DNA of 64,000 bases from Sinorhizobium fredii NGR234 (GCF_000018545.1 NC_012587.1:3376001-3440000); one strand, 5' to 3'; counted from the first letter of the stretch, positions 25,668 to 36,304 are shown. The notes: a model not told the origin generated them from the letters alone. A program made the numbers and translations.

Positions 25668-28223
25668 CTACAGCTCGCGCAGGACCGGAGCGGCCTTCTG
25701 CCCGAGAATGCGCCAGGTTCCGGCAAGACCGATGCCGACGGTCACGACGAGGGCGACGGCGATCGTCGCGACGGCCACGTCCGGCAGAAAGCTCGAGGGC
25801 AGCGTCATGATCCGGCTGACGACGAACCAGGCGGCAACACCGCCGGCCAGCAGCGCGAAAACGGCGGTGGCCAGGCCGAGAATGAAGTATTCGTAGCTGA
25901 AGGCGCGGATCAGCGTTCCCCGCGTCGCCCCGAGGGTCTTCAGCACCACCGCGTCGTGGATGCGCGCCCGGTTTCCGGCGGCGAGCGCCCCGGCGAGAAC
26001 GAGCACCGATGCGACCAGCGCCACGGCGGCGGCGGCGCGGATTGCCGTCGCGAGCTGGCCAAGCAGCGAATTGACGATATCGAGCGCGTCCTTGACGCGG
26101 ACGCTGGTGATCGTCGGATAGGCATTGGTGACGGACTTCAACACCGCCGCCTCCTCGGCCGCCGTCGCATCCGGATCGATGATCGTCGCGAGCCACGCAT
26201 GCGGCGCCCCGGCGAAAGTGTTCGGCGAGAACACCATGACGAAATTGATCGACAGCGATTCCCACTCGACATTGCGGAAATTGGCGATCCGGGCGGTGAC
26301 ATTGCGGCCGAGCACGTTGACCGTGACCGTGTCGCCGAGCTTCAGGCCAAGCTCGCCGGCTTCCTCCGCCGAGAAGGAGACAAGCGGCTCGCCGCTGTAA
26401 TTCGCCGGCCACCAGGCGCCCTCGGTGAGCGTCGAATTCTCGGGCTTGTTCTTCGCATAGGTAATGCCGCGGTCGCCGCGAAGCACCCATTGCCCGCCGG
26501 GCGGCACGGTGCGGCTGTTCACGTCCTGACCGTTCAGCGCGACGATGCGACCGCGCAGCATCGGCACCTCGATGACCTTGCCCTTCGGCATGGCGTCGCC
26601 GAGCAGCGACCGGAAGCCGTCGATCTCGTGACCCTGGATATCGACGAAGAAGAAGTTGGGCGCGCGCTCGGCCATGTCGCCGGTCAGTTCGCGCCGCAGA
26701 TTGCCGTCGATCAGCGCCAGCGTGACCAGAAGCGCCAGGCCCAGCCCGAGCGACAGGACCACCGACGGCGTCAGAGCACCGGGGCGGTGGATGTTGCCGA
26801 TCGCCAGCCGGAGGGCCGGCGAGTGGACGTGCGGGCTGCGCCGCGCCAGCCAGCCGATCAGGAATGCCACGGCGCGCAGGACGACGAAGGCGAAGGCGAT
26901 CGCGCCGAGGAAGATCAGCGAGATGTAGCGGTCATAGGCCGTCCAGACGGCGAGACCGGCGAGCACTGCCAGGCAGATGAGCGCGCCCGCGAGATAAGGC
27001 CAGGCGGGAAAACCGCTCGGCTCGAAACCCTGCTGGCGGAAAAGCGCCGTGGCCGGGATGCGGCGGGCCCGGCCGAGCGGCAGCACCGCAAAGGCAAGCG
27101 CCGTCAGGAAACCGAAGAGCGCCGCAAGGCCGAGTGCCGAGGGATAGAGCTCGAAGGCGGTCGAAACCGGCAGGACATCGGCCAGGAACTGGGCCGCCAC
27201 GAACGGGATCAAGGCGCCGATGACGAGGCCGACGGCGATGCCGATCGACGCGATCATCAGGATCTGCGCGAGGTAGATCGTTGCCACCAGCGAAGCCGGC
27301 GCGCCGAGGCACTTGAAGGTGGCGATGACGCCGCGCTTGCCGTCGAGATAGGAGCGCACCGCATTGCCGACGCCGACGCCGCCGACGATCAGAGCCGTCA
27401 GCCCGACGAGTGTCAGGAACTGCGAGAAGCGGGTGATGTTGGCGTCGAGCGACGGGGCGGCGTTGCTGCTGGTGCGGATCGACCAGCCGGCCGCCGGGAA
27501 GCGGGACTGCGCCTCGGTCCGCACGGAGGCGACGCGCGACGGGTCGGCGAGCTTGAGCTTGTAGCTGTGCTCGACGAGGCTGCCGGTCTGCACCAGGCCG
27601 GAAGCGGCGAGCGCATCGGCCGACACCATCAGCCGCGGCGCGAAGCCGAAACCGTCGGAGAGCGCATCGGGCTCTCGGACGAGCGTGGCAATGATCCGGA
27701 TCCGGGCGTTGCCGATGAGGACCTCCGTACCCGGGGCGATGCCGAGCCGATCGAGGAGCAGCGGCGCGGCGACGGCGCCGTACACGTCACCCTGTTTCGA
27801 CAGCAGGTCGGAGAGCGGTTTTGCCGGCTCGCTTTCGAGCACGCCATAGAGCGGATAGGCGCTGTCGACCGCCTTCAGTTCCACCAGCGCCTGGTTCGAT
27901 CCGTCCGGAAGGCGCGCCATGGAGCGCAGCCCGGCGGACGCCGAGACATCGCCGAGCCCGTCGAGGAAGGCACGCTCCTCGGAGGTCGCGACGCGGTTGT
28001 TGAGCTCGAAGCGGATGTCGCCGGCAAGGATCTCCTGACCCCGCGAGGCGATCGTCGCGCTGATCGACTGCGACAGCGAATTGACGCCGGCGATCGCCGC
28101 GGTGCCGAGCGCGATGCAGGCGAGAAAGATGTAGAAACCCTTGAGACCGCCGCGCATTTCCCGCAGCGCCAGGCGAAGGGCAAGAAGCGGTCGTAGCCTG
28201 CGGATGACGGTCGCCGCGCTCAT
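25668..28223 (-). CDS. ABC transporter permease, FtsX-like (YbbP family)
   Basis: An 851-residue membrane protein with one N-terminal membrane helix (FYIFLACIALGTAAIAGVNSL), a periplasmic region, then groups of helices near residues 265-400, 415-460 and 730-840. The two FtsX-type core segments are at about 265-390 (LIVGGVGVGNAVRSYLDGKRGVIATFKCLGA in pieces) and the C-terminal end (VLKTLGATRGTLIRAFSYEYFILG). This is the layout of YbbP, which works with the YbbA ATPase. The substrate is unknown; lipoprotein, lipid or peptide extrusion are suggested roles. Its GTG/ATG end overlaps the ATPase stop by four bases. The ybbA-ybbP pair divergent from a TesA-like esterase is the same arrangement as in E. 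coli. Confidence 0.92.
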   Translation of the reverse strand: MSAATVIRRLRPLLALRLALREMRGGLKGFYIFLACIALGTAAIAGVNSLSQSISATIASRGQEILAGDIRFELNNRVATSEERAFLDGLGDVSASAGLRSMARLPDGSNQALVELKAVDSAYPLYGVLESEPAKPLSDLLSKQGDVYGAVAAPLLLDRLGIAPGTEVLIGNARIRIIATLVREPDALSDGFGFAPRLMVSADALAASGLVQTGSLVEHSYKLKLADPSRVASVRTEAQSRFPAAGWSIRTSSNAAPSLDANITRFSQFLTLVGLTALIVGGVGVGNAVRSYLDGKRGVIATFKCLGAPASLVATIYLAQILMIASIGIAVGLVIGALIPFVAAQFLADVLPVSTAFELYPSALGLAALFGFLTALAFAVLPLGRARRIPATALFRQQGFEPSGFPAWPYLAGALICLAVLAGLAVWTAYDRYISLIFLGAIAFAFVVLRAVAFLIGWLARRSPHVHSPALRLAIGNIHRPGALTPSVVLSLGLGLALLVTLALIDGNLRRELTGDMAERAPNFFFVDIQGHEIDGFRSLLGDAMPKGKVIEVPMLRGRIVALNGQDVNSRTVPPGGQWVLRGDRGITYAKNKPENSTLTEGAWWPANYSGEPLVSFSAEEAGELGLKLGDTVTVNVLGRNVTARIANFRNVEWESLSINFVMVFSPNTFAGAPHAWLATIIDPDATAAEEAAVLKSVTNAYPTITSVRVKDALDIVNSLLGQLATAIRAAAAVALVASVLVLAGALAAGNRARIHDAVVLKTLGATRGTLIRAFSYEYFILGLATAVFALLAGGVAAWFVVSRIMTLPSSFLPDVAVATIAVALVVTVGIGLAGTWRILGQKAAPVLREL

Positions 28224-28945
28224 GCCGATGCGGCCTCCTGGCGGGTCGGCTCGGTGAGAGGCGCGGCCTCGGCGCCCGAGACGATCTCGCCGGAGCGCAC
28301 CCGCACCTGCCTTGTGCAGCGCCCGGCGAGTGCCGCGTCATGGGTGACGAGAATGAGCGTCATGCCGCGCTCGCGCTGCTCGGCAAAGAGCAGGTCGGCG
28401 ATCTGCCGGCCCGTCTCGGCGTCGAGATTGCCGGTCGGCTCGTCGGCGATCAACAGTTTCGGCGACGGCGCCAGCGCCCTGGCGATCGCCACGCGCTGCT
28501 GCTCGCCACCGGAAAGCTGCCCCGGATAGTGCGTCAGCCGTTCGCCGAGCCCGACGGCGACAAGCTCCCGGCGAGCGATGTCGAAGGCGTCGCGGACATT
28601 GGCAAGCTCGAGCGGCACCGCGACATTTTCGAGCGCCGTCATGTTGGGGATGAGGTGGAAGGACTGGAAGACGATGCCGATATTGCGGCCGCGGAAATCG
28701 GCGATCTCGTCCTCGCTCATGCGGTGCAGCGCCGTGCCGTCGATGACGATCTCGCCGCCATCGAGCTGCTCCAGGCCGGCCATGACCATCAGCAGCGTCG
28801 ATTTTCCCGAACCGGACGGCCCAACGATGCCGACGGATTCGCCGGCATCGACGGTCAGGCTCACGCCCTTCAGCACATGCACCGAGGCCGCCGCCTCTCC
28901 GAGGGTCAGGTCCGCATTTTTCAGTTCGATGATGGTTTTTGCCAC
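28220..28945 (-). CDS. ABC transporter ATP-binding protein (YbbA family)
   Basis: A 241-residue ATPase of the MacB/LolD type. Walker A is GPSGSGKST near residue 43, the Q-loop follows in VFQSFHLIPNMTALENVAVPLEL, the signature is LSGGEQQRVAIARALA near 145 and Walker B is LLIADEPTGNLD near 165. The stop overlaps the permease start as ATGA, so the two subunits are coupled. The divergent esterase gene starts 68 bp away. The YbbA-YbbP-TesA grouping suggests a common job at the cell envelope, for example handling of lipid or lysolipid products, but this is not proven. Confidence 0.93.
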   Translation of the reverse strand: MAKTIIELKNADLTLGEAAASVHVLKGVSLTVDAGESVGIVGPSGSGKSTLLMVMAGLEQLDGGEIVIDGTALHRMSEDEIADFRGRNIGIVFQSFHLIPNMTALENVAVPLELANVRDAFDIARRELVAVGLGERLTHYPGQLSGGEQQRVAIARALAPSPKLLIADEPTGNLDAETGRQIADLLFAEQRERGMTLILVTHDAALAGRCTRQVRVRSGEIVSGAEAAPLTEPTRQEAASA

Positions 28946-29013
28946 GCGGAACGACCCTATATGAAAGACAGTGGAATGACGAAAAGATTGCCCGCCGATT
29001 TAGGAACGAACTT

Positions 29014-29655
29014 ATGCGATTAAAAGATTTTCTGCCCTTTTTCTTCTGCCTGGCAATGACAATCGTGTTATCGGCGCCGGCCCGTGCCGAAAGCGTGAGT
29101 CTCGTCGGCTTCGGCGACAGCCTGATGGCCGGCTATCAGCTTCCGCCGGGGGATGCCTTTCCCGCCCGGCTCGAAAAGGCGCTCAAGGACAAGGGTTTTG
29201 ATGTCACCATCGCCAATGCGGGGGTTTCGGGCGATACGACGTCCAGCGGACTTGCCCGCATAGACTGGTCGGTACCGGGCGGGACGAAAGGCGTGATTCT
29301 CGAGCTCGGCGCCAATGACGCGCTGCGCGGCATCCCGCCCGAAGAAACCGCCAAGAACCTGGAGGCGATGATCCTGCGGCTCAAGGAGCGCGGTGTCGCC
29401 GTGCTGCTGGCCGGCATGATGGCGCCGCCGAACATGGGCGCCGACTACGCGGCCCGGTTCAATTCGATTTATTCCGGCCTTGCGAGGGAACACAACCTCG
29501 CCTTTTACCCTTTCTTCCTCGACGGCGTCGTGACCAAGGCGGGGCTGCAACTCGAAGACGGCATGCATCCGAACGGCGATGGTATCGCCATAATGGTGGA
29601 GCGCTTTCTTCCGACGGCCGAGCAATTCGTCCGGTCGCTTCAGAAAGGAGAGTGA
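29014..29655 (+). CDS. GDSL arylesterase / lysophospholipase (TesA-like)
   Basis: A 213-residue SGNH hydrolase with a signal peptide (MRLKDFLPFFFCLAMTIVLSAPARA), so periplasmic. Block I is GFGDSLMAGYQLP with the nucleophile serine near residue 35, block II has the glycine in NAGVSGDTTSSG, block III has the asparagine in LGANDALRG, and block V is DGMHPNGDG with the catalytic aspartate and histidine near residue 187. It is of the TesA type (thioesterase I/protease I/lysophospholipase L1). The ATG at 29014 gives the signal peptide; the frame upstream is open but not similar. It is divergent from the YbbA-YbbP exporter. Confidence 0.93.
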   Translation: MRLKDFLPFFFCLAMTIVLSAPARAESVSLVGFGDSLMAGYQLPPGDAFPARLEKALKDKGFDVTIANAGVSGDTTSSGLARIDWSVPGGTKGVILELGANDALRGIPPEETAKNLEAMILRLKERGVAVLLAGMMAPPNMGADYAARFNSIYSGLAREHNLAFYPFFLDGVVTKAGLQLEDGMHPNGDGIAIMVERFLPTAEQFVRSLQKGE

Positions 29656-29769
29656 CACAACATCCACAAATTAAGCAGGCGTTAATATCTGAACCCGCCA
29701 AATAACTGTTGCGTGCAGAGTCGATGCGTGATTCGCTAAGACATCTGCAAGAGATTCGGGGAGCTCGCC

Positions 29770-30357
29770 ATGCCGAGACTATTCACCGCCCTCGAAATTC
29801 CGCGCAATGCAGCAATGAGCCTTTCACTGCTGCGCGGAGGTCTTCCCGGAGCTCGATGGATCGATGTGGAGAACTACCACATCACCCTGCGTTTCATCGG
29901 CGACGTCGACTGGCGCACCGCCAATGAGATCATCGACGGGCTCGACCGCATCGAACGGCCCGAATTCCAGCTTCAACTGACCGGCACCGGCGCCTTCGGC
30001 TCCAAAAAACCGCATTCGGTCTGGGCCGGCGTCAGCAACAATCCGGACATGTTCGCGCTGCAGGCGGAAATCGAGCGCATCTGCCAGCGTCTCGGCCTGC
30101 CGCCGGACCCGCGAAAGTTCACGCCGCACGTGACGCTGGCGCGACTACGCGCCTCACGTGTCGACGATGTTGTCGAATATCTATCGGGGCGCGGCAATTT
30201 CATGACCGCGCCCTTTATCGTTCCGCGCTTCGTCCTGCTGTCCTCACGCGACTCGGTCGGCGGCGGGCCCTATCTGACGGAAGAGGTGTTCCCGCTTTAC
30301 GAAGGGCCCTCAAGCTTCGCAAGCAGCGAGGAGCAACCGGCCTCCAACGTCTGGTAA
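29770..30357 (+). CDS. thpR: RNA 2',3'-cyclic phosphodiesterase ThpR (LigT)
   Basis: A 195-residue member of the 2H phosphodiesterase superfamily, which opens 2',3'-cyclic phosphates or reversibly ligates tRNA halves in vitro. The two HxT motifs are HITLRF near residue 37 and HVTLARL near residue 120, and the N-terminus MPRLFTALEIP is typical. The 3' end overlaps the phosphatase gene on the other strand by 61 bp, so both C-termini are encoded in the same DNA. The last 20 residues ([15 protein letters not shown] region) are probably an unstructured tail created by that overlap. Confidence 0.92.
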   Translation: MPRLFTALEIPRNAAMSLSLLRGGLPGARWIDVENYHITLRFIGDVDWRTANEIIDGLDRIERPEFQLQLTGTGAFGSKKPHSVWAGVSNNPDMFALQAEIERICQRLGLPPDPRKFTPHVTLARLRASRVDDVVEYLSGRGNFMTAPFIVPRFVLLSSRDSVGGGPYLTEEVFPLYEGPSSFASSEEQPASNVW

Positions 30358-30779
30358 AGCGCCTCGAAGGCATCTGCCGGCTCGTAGTAGGGATCCGGAA
30401 CGTCGTCGTTCCGGCCCGTGGCGAATTTCATGAAGAGATGCACCTTGTGGGCCGTTTCCGGCGAGGCGAAACTCGACAGCTCGCTGGCGTTGTGGCGGTC
30501 CATGCAGAGGATGAGGTCGAAACGGACAAAATCCGCCGCGTCGATCTGGCGGCCGCGCAAATCCGTGATGTCGATGCCGTGGGCCTTGGCGACCGCGATC
30601 GAGCGCCGGTCGGGCGGATGGCCGATATGCCATGCGCCGATGCCGGCGGAATCGACCGAGACCACGTCGCCACAACCGGCGCGGCTTGCCAGCTCGCGCA
30701 TCACCCCCTCGGCCAGAGGGGACCGGCAGATATTGCCGAGACAAACGAAGAGAATTCTGACGGGTTTCATGGTATCCAT
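30297..30779 (-). CDS. Low-molecular-weight protein-tyrosine phosphatase
   Basis: A 160-residue phosphatase. The P-loop CLGNICRSP with catalytic cysteine and arginine is near residue 12, and the general acid aspartate is in VPDPYYEP near residue 133, with two tyrosines as in many family members. It removes phosphate from tyrosine residues; in rhizobia such enzymes often act on exopolysaccharide tyrosine kinases, but no kinase gene lies nearby. Starts at 30779 or 30770 are both possible, neither with a clear ribosome site. Its 3' end overlaps thpR by 61 bp. Confidence 0.92.
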   Translation of the reverse strand: MDTMKPVRILFVCLGNICRSPLAEGVMRELASRAGCGDVVSVDSAGIGAWHIGHPPDRRSIAVAKAHGIDITDLRGRQIDAADFVRFDLILCMDRHNASELSSFASPETAHKVHLFMKFATGRNDDVPDPYYEPADAFEALYQTLEAGCSSLLAKLEGPS

Positions 30780-30865
30780 TGGCATATAGGCGACCTGCAT
30801 TCAGGGAGCGCGACCGCTCGTCCATCGCGGCATGGTTAGACCGAATTGGCCAGGGAGAAAACCGC

Positions 30866-31183
30866 ATGAGGCCCGAAAAGCTCGATGCCGAAGCCATCGC
30901 CGAACAGCTGCACAGGATGGAAGGCTGGGTTCTCGCCGAGGACGGCGCCTCGATCTGGAAGGCGTTCCGCTTCCGCAATTTCGCCGAAGCCTTCAGCTTT
31001 ATGACGCAATGCGCCCTTGCGGCGGAGAAGCTCAACCATCACCCGGAATGGTTCAATGTCTACAACAAGGTGGATGTGACGCTGTCGACGCACGATGCCA
31101 GCGGGCTGACGGAGCTCGACTTCAAGCTGGCGGCGAAAATGGATCAGGCGGCCGCCGGCCGGATGCCAGACCATTTGAAATAG
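30866..31183 (+). CDS. phhB: 4a-hydroxytetrahydrobiopterin dehydratase (PCD/DCoH)
   Basis: A 105-residue pterin-4a-carbinolamine dehydratase, which recycles the cofactor of aromatic amino-acid hydroxylases. The family signature is [31 protein letters not shown] (in pieces): the HHPEW histidines near residues 60-62 and the later histidine in STHD form the active site. The ATG at 30866 follows a purine-rich stretch, GGGAGAAAACC. Its last codons lie in the first of three tandem 13-bp repeats. No phenylalanine hydroxylase gene lies in the window, and many rhizobial PCDs support a moco-dependent or other role. Confidence 0.92.
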   Translation: MRPEKLDAEAIAEQLHRMEGWVLAEDGASIWKAFRFRNFAEAFSFMTQCALAAEKLNHHPEWFNVYNKVDVTLSTHDASGLTELDFKLAAKMDQAAAGRMPDHLK

Positions 31184-31212
31184 GCCATTTGAAGTAGCGC
31201 CATTTGAAATAG
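31171..31212 (+). repeat. Three tandem 13-bp copies around the phhB stop codon
   Basis: CCATTTGAAATAG, CCATTTGAAGTAG and CCATTTGAAATAG start at 31171, 31185 and 31200. The first copy encodes the last residues and stop of phhB (HLK-stop). The others lie after the stop in shifted frames. Confidence 0.85.
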
Positions 31213-31261
31213 CACCCCGCCCATCCCATATCGAGCTTCGGCGAAAGGCGGAACGGACGCG

Positions 31262-31639
31262 ATGGACGATATCAAGATCGGTGAGATCCTTCTTCCCGGC
31301 GAGGAATCCGAACAGGAGCGCCGCGAGCGCAAGGTGCGCCGCAGCTTCTGGCCGACCTTCCGCCGGGCCGTGCGCCAGGTCCCCTTCAGCCGCGACCTCG
31401 TCGCCGCCTATTATTGCGCGGTGGACCCGCAGACGCCGACGCGCACCCGCGGCATTTTGCTCGCCGCACTCGCCTATTTCGTCCTGCCGCTCGATTTCGT
31501 GCCCGACGTGCTCGCCGCCGTCGGCTTCTCCGACGACGTCGCCGTGCTGACTGCGGCCTTTGCGGCGATCAGCGGCCAGATCAAGGAAACGCACTATCGC
31601 AGGGCCGACGAGACCATTGGCGATCGCCCCGGCGAATAG
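31262..31639 (+). CDS. YkvA family (DUF1232) protein
   Basis: A 125-residue protein with the DUF1232 core: LVAAYYCAVDPQTPTRTRGILLAALAYFVLPLDFVPDVLAAVGFSDDVAVL, read in pieces at about residues 45-95. The YFVLPLDFVPD and GFSDDVAVL patterns are the family hallmark, in two short hydrophobic helices probably inserted in the membrane. The N-terminal 40 residues are charged and cytoplasmic. Function unknown. The ATG at 31262 follows AACGGACGCG, a weak ribosome site. It lies 78 bp after phhB. Confidence 0.87.
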   Translation: MDDIKIGEILLPGEESEQERRERKVRRSFWPTFRRAVRQVPFSRDLVAAYYCAVDPQTPTRTRGILLAALAYFVLPLDFVPDVLAAVGFSDDVAVLTAAFAAISGQIKETHYRRADETIGDRPGE

Positions 31640-32033
31640 CGACGGCGAGCATCGCCGCATCGCCGCCCGCAACGACAAACTCTTGCCCGATTCTTTGTGA
31701 CATAGATTCCGGAAACGTGACCGCTGCGAGCAGAAAAGGCAGCAGGACGGCGCGTCCGACGAGATTTGAGACAGGATAACCACCGGGCAGGTCCTCCAGT
31801 ACCGACGTTCGACCGAACCGGCAGGTCCGCACGAAAGAACCGCAATGCCCCAGAATGGCCAATGCTGTACGGGCTACGATCGGTCCGCCTCCCGGGGAGC
31901 AGGCGACGCCATTGCGGCGTTCGTTGACGGATTGGTAACCTGAATTAAGTCAAAATATATTCAAATCGTGTCTATGCAGTGCCCGTGAAAGCCTGGTTCG
32001 GGCAACCGCAAGCTAGAAAATCGGCAGGAACAC
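31640..32033. other. Intergenic region of 394 bp before the IalB gene
   Basis: No gene visible. A short hairpin ACGCC-ATTGC-GGCGT lies at 31906-31920. The segment 31920-31975 is AT-rich; TTGGTA followed after 17 bp by ATATAT near 31932-31960 is a weak promoter candidate for the IalB gene. No repeat family member is seen. Confidence 0.3.
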
Positions 32034-32537
32034 ATGTTTGCAAGAAAGATCGCAACTGCAATCGCACTCGTACTGGCGGCAGCCGGCGCAGCTTCCGCGC
32101 AATCGCCGACGCGAATCCAGCAGTTCAACGCCTGGGGCGCCTACTCCTACCAGTCCGGCGGCGGCAAGGTCTGCTACGTTCTCTCCATCCCCAAGGAGAA
32201 GACTCCTGCCGGTGTCGACCACGGCGACATCTTCTTCCTCGTCTCGCAGCGCCCGGGGCAGAACATCAGCTATGAACCGCAGGCGATGATGGGGTATCAG
32301 CTGCAGGACAACTCCAAGGTCAATGTCGTTATCGACGGACGCACCTTCGTGATGTTCACCAAAGGCAACTCGGCCTGGGTGGAAAATGCCGCGGAAGAGC
32401 CGGCGCTGGTCGCCGCCATGAAGTCCGGCAAGGACATGTCGGTCAACGCGAAGTCCCGCAAGGGGACGGCAACGTCCTACTCCTATTCGCTCTCCGGCAT
32501 CTCGGCTGCCCTGAAGCAGATCGAGGCCTGCAAGTAA
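32034..32537 (+). CDS. Invasion-associated locus B (IalB) family protein
   Basis: A 167-residue exported protein. Residues 1-22 are a signal peptide (MFARKIATAIALVLAAAGAASA). The mature part follows the IalB family pattern: FNAWGAYSYQSGGGKVCYVLSIPK, then DIFFLVSQRPGQNISYEPQAMMGYQL, VNVVIDGRTFVMFTKGNSAWVEN and SYSYSLSGISAALKQIEACK (in pieces). Two cysteines, in KVCYV and at EACK, probably form a disulfide. IalB was named for erythrocyte invasion in Bartonella, but the family is common in free-living rhizobia with unknown function. The ribosome site is AGGAA six bases before the ATG. A strong terminator follows. Confidence 0.92.
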   Translation: MFARKIATAIALVLAAAGAASAQSPTRIQQFNAWGAYSYQSGGGKVCYVLSIPKEKTPAGVDHGDIFFLVSQRPGQNISYEPQAMMGYQLQDNSKVNVVIDGRTFVMFTKGNSAWVENAAEEPALVAAMKSGKDMSVNAKSRKGTATSYSYSLSGISAALKQIEACK

Positions 32538-32562
32538 GCCGCGATAGTGCTTGTCGATCGCC

Positions 32563-32588
32563 AAGGCCGGCCGCTGCGCCGGCCTTTT
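32563..32588 (+). terminator. Rho-independent terminator of the IalB gene
   Basis: AAGGCCGGC pairs with GCCGGCCTT around a short loop, followed by TTT, about 25 bp behind the stop codon. Confidence 0.85.
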
Positions 32589-32768
32589 TGCTTTCCGGTG
32601 ACGCGCTCATGGTGACTCGCCGCCGAAAGAATGCTAAAGCGCCGGCAATTCAGAGCCCTGCGCCCCTTCGAGCGCGCACCGAGGCTCGCCCATACTTCAA
32701 TTCGAGCATCGGAAGATGATCCGGAGACGCACTCCGGACAGGCCCCGCTCCATGACAGGACCACGAGC

Positions 32769-34004
32769 ATGCCAGCCACTGAGATCTTGAACAGGGCGGA
32801 CATCGTCAAGGCGCCGCAGGTGCGGCCTCAGCCGCAAACGGAAAAGCCGTCGCTGATCGGCCTGTTGCGCGAGGACATGGCCAAGCTCCTGGTCGAAAAG
32901 GGCGTGCCTGAGCGGCAGGTCAAGATGCGCGTCAGCCAGCTCTGGCACTGGCTCTATGTCCGCGGCGTCTCGGACTTCGACCAGATGTCGAACGTATCGA
33001 AGGACATGCGCGAGATGCTCAAGGAGCATTTCACCGTGGCCCGGCCGGAGATCGTCGAGGAGCAGGTTTCGGGCGACGGCACCCGCAAGTGGCTGCTGCG
33101 TTTCCCGCCGCGCGGCGCCGGCCGGCCGGTCGAGATCGAGACCGTCTATATCCCGGAGGAAGGCCGCGGCACGCTCTGCATCTCGAGCCAAGTCGGCTGC
33201 ACGCTCACCTGTTCCTTCTGCCACACCGGCACGCAGAAGCTGGTGCGCAACCTGACGGCCGAGGAGATCCTCGCGCAGCTTCTGCTCGCCCGCGACCGGC
33301 TTGGCGACTTCCCCGAGCGCGACACGCCGCAGGGGGCGATCGTGCCGGCCGAGGGCCGCAAGATCACCAATATCGTCATGATGGGCATGGGCGAGCCGCT
33401 CTACAATTTCGACAACGTCAAAACGGCGCTGCTGATCGCCTCGGACGGCGACGGCCTGTCGCTGTCGAAGCGGCGCATCACGCTCTCGACCTCGGGGATC
33501 GTTCCGGAGATCTACCGCACCGGCGAGGAGATCGGCGTCATGCTGGCGATCTCCCTGCATGCGGTGAATGACGAGCTGCGCGACATGCTGGTGCCGATCA
33601 ACAAGAAATACCCGCTGAAGGAATTGATGGAGGCCTGCCGCGCCTATCCGGGCCTTTCCAACGCCCGCCGCATCACCTTCGAATATGTGATGCTGAAGGA
33701 CGTCAACGACAGCCTGCAAGACGCCAAGGAACTGGTGAAGCTGTTGAAGGGCATTCCGGCGAAGATCAACCTGATCCCCTTCAATCCCTGGCCCGGCACG
33801 AACTACCAGTGTTCGGACTGGGAGCAGATCGAGGCCTTTGCCGATTTCATCAACCAGGCCGGCTACGCCTCGCCGATCCGCACCCCGCGCGGCCGCGACA
33901 TCCTGGCCGCCTGCGGCCAGCTCAAGTCGGAATCGGAACGCATGCGCAAGGTCGACCGCCTCGCCTTCGAGGCGATGATGATCGCCAATCACGGCGAGGA
34001 TTGA
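32769..34004 (+). CDS. rlmN: Dual-specificity RNA methyltransferase RlmN
   Basis: A 411-residue radical-SAM enzyme that adds C2-methyl groups to A2503 of 23S rRNA and A37 of some tRNAs. The [4Fe-4S] cysteines are in [12 protein letters not shown] near residue 145. The conserved SAM residues are in [13 protein letters not shown] and the resolving cysteine is in [13 protein letters not shown] near residue 387. The ATG at 32769 gives the usual rhizobial N-terminus ([16 protein letters not shown]); the frame is open 46 codons further up but without similarity. It stands alone between the IalB terminator and the palindromic junction with LysE. Confidence 0.96.
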   Translation: MPATEILNRADIVKAPQVRPQPQTEKPSLIGLLREDMAKLLVEKGVPERQVKMRVSQLWHWLYVRGVSDFDQMSNVSKDMREMLKEHFTVARPEIVEEQVSGDGTRKWLLRFPPRGAGRPVEIETVYIPEEGRGTLCISSQVGCTLTCSFCHTGTQKLVRNLTAEEILAQLLLARDRLGDFPERDTPQGAIVPAEGRKITNIVMMGMGEPLYNFDNVKTALLIASDGDGLSLSKRRITLSTSGIVPEIYRTGEEIGVMLAISLHAVNDELRDMLVPINKKYPLKELMEACRAYPGLSNARRITFEYVMLKDVNDSLQDAKELVKLLKGIPAKINLIPFNPWPGTNYQCSDWEQIEAFADFINQAGYASPIRTPRGRDILAACGQLKSESERMRKVDRLAFEAMMIANHGED

Positions 34005-34012
34005 GGGGGTTT

Positions 34013-34065
34013 CTGCCCCTCATCCCGCTGCCGCGACCTTCTCCCCGCCTGCGGGGAGAAGCGGC
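34013..34065. repeat. GC-rich palindrome, convergent-junction family (J)
   Basis: CTGCCCCTCATCCCGC is followed by the palindrome CTTCTCCCCGC-CT-GCGGGGAGAAG. The outer arm is the left arm of the same family as at 23955. It begins nine bases behind the rlmN stop. Confidence 0.8.
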
Positions 34066-34151
34066 ATACCGCAATGACAGCGCTCCAATATGCGCCTTGA
34101 AGTACGGCCTGCTGTCATAAAGATGAGAGAACGGGGAGCGTCCCACTCGTC

Positions 34152-34200
34152 TCTTCTCCCCGCCTGCGGGGAGAAGATGCCGGCAGGCAGATGAGGGGCA
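34152..34200. repeat. GC-rich palindrome, convergent-junction family (K)
   Basis: CTTCTCCCCGC-CT-GCGGGGAGAAG is followed by ATGCCGGCAGGCAGATGAGG, the right arm of the family. With copy J it forms a large inverted pair across the rlmN-LysE junction. Confidence 0.8.
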
Positions 34201-34219
34201 AACGCCGCTCGGACTCGCG

Positions 34220-34861
34220 TTACCGCGACTGGGTCAGAAAGATCTTCACCGCAAACACCGAAAAGACCCCGGCGAAGCTGTAGTCGATCGCCCGCATCGC
34301 CCGCCTGTTGCGCTGCAGCCATGCCGCCAGCCAGTCGGCGGCGAGCACCACCAGCGCGTTGACCGGCATGCCGATGGCGATGAAGAAGAAGCCGAGGAAC
34401 AGCAGCTTGCCGGTCACCGCCGGATCGTCGGCGCTGACGAATTGCGGCAGGAAGGTCATGAAGAAGATCACCACCTTAGGGTTGAGGATGTTCACCGAGA
34501 AGCCGGTGGCGATATTCGACAGGGCCGAGCCCTTCGCCTCGGCGACTTTCGTCACCGACAGGCTCGACCCGTAGCGGATCGCCTGGATCGCCAGCCACAG
34601 AAGATAGGCGGCACCGCCGGTCTTCAGGACCAGGAAGGCTGTCGGCGAGGCGGTGATCAACGCCGAGATGCCGAAGGCGACGAGCAGCGTGTGGACGACG
34701 ATGCCAAGCCCGGTGCCGACCACGACGAAGAGGGCCGCCTTCTTGCCCTGCGCCAGCGCCCGGCTGATGGAGAGGGTCATGTCGGGGCCCGGTGTCGCGG
34801 CGAGCAGCAGGCTGGCGGCGGCAAAGGCGAGGAGTGTCGGCAGGCTGGGGACGAATTCCAT
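34220..34861 (-). CDS. LysE family amino-acid exporter
   Basis: A 213-residue inner-membrane protein with about six hydrophobic segments. The N-terminus [34 protein letters not shown] (in pieces) contains the ATPGPDM signature of the LysE/RhtB superfamily, and the second family segment [23 protein letters not shown] is present near residue 115. It probably exports a neutral or basic amino acid or a homoserine-like compound; the substrate cannot be read from the sequence. The ATG at 34861 gives the family N-terminus, the frame beyond it overlaps the argG upstream region. It is divergent from argG with 166 bp between. Confidence 0.9.
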   Translation of the reverse strand: MEFVPSLPTLLAFAAASLLLAATPGPDMTLSISRALAQGKKAALFVVVGTGLGIVVHTLLVAFGISALITASPTAFLVLKTGGAAYLLWLAIQAIRYGSSLSVTKVAEAKGSALSNIATGFSVNILNPKVVIFFMTFLPQFVSADDPAVTGKLLFLGFFFIAIGMPVNALVVLAADWLAAWLQRNRRAMRAIDYSFAGVFSVFAVKIFLTQSR

Positions 34862-35027
34862 GGCGTTTTCCCGGTCGGTGATCCTTGGTGATACCGCCGG
34901 GCACGCGCTTTTGCCAGCCGATTCATGCATACGACGCTGGTTCCGCTTGTATCGCTTCAAGTTCTGGCTAAAGTGCCGCAGATTTTGCACGGCGGCTTCG
35001 CCGCCCCGAAAAGCACGGACAGACATC

Positions 35028-36245
<1,218 letters not shown>

Positions 36246-36304
36246 AGGTCGCCTTTTCAGATGGAAGCCGCGGCGGAGCGATCTGCCGCGGCTTTTCGTT
36301 GCGG

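Noticed and set aside
25956..28196. Long plus-strand open frame opposite the YbbP permease gene
   Set aside because: It is antisense to a real gene and gives a highly charged Arg/Asp/Gln-rich product without any family pattern.
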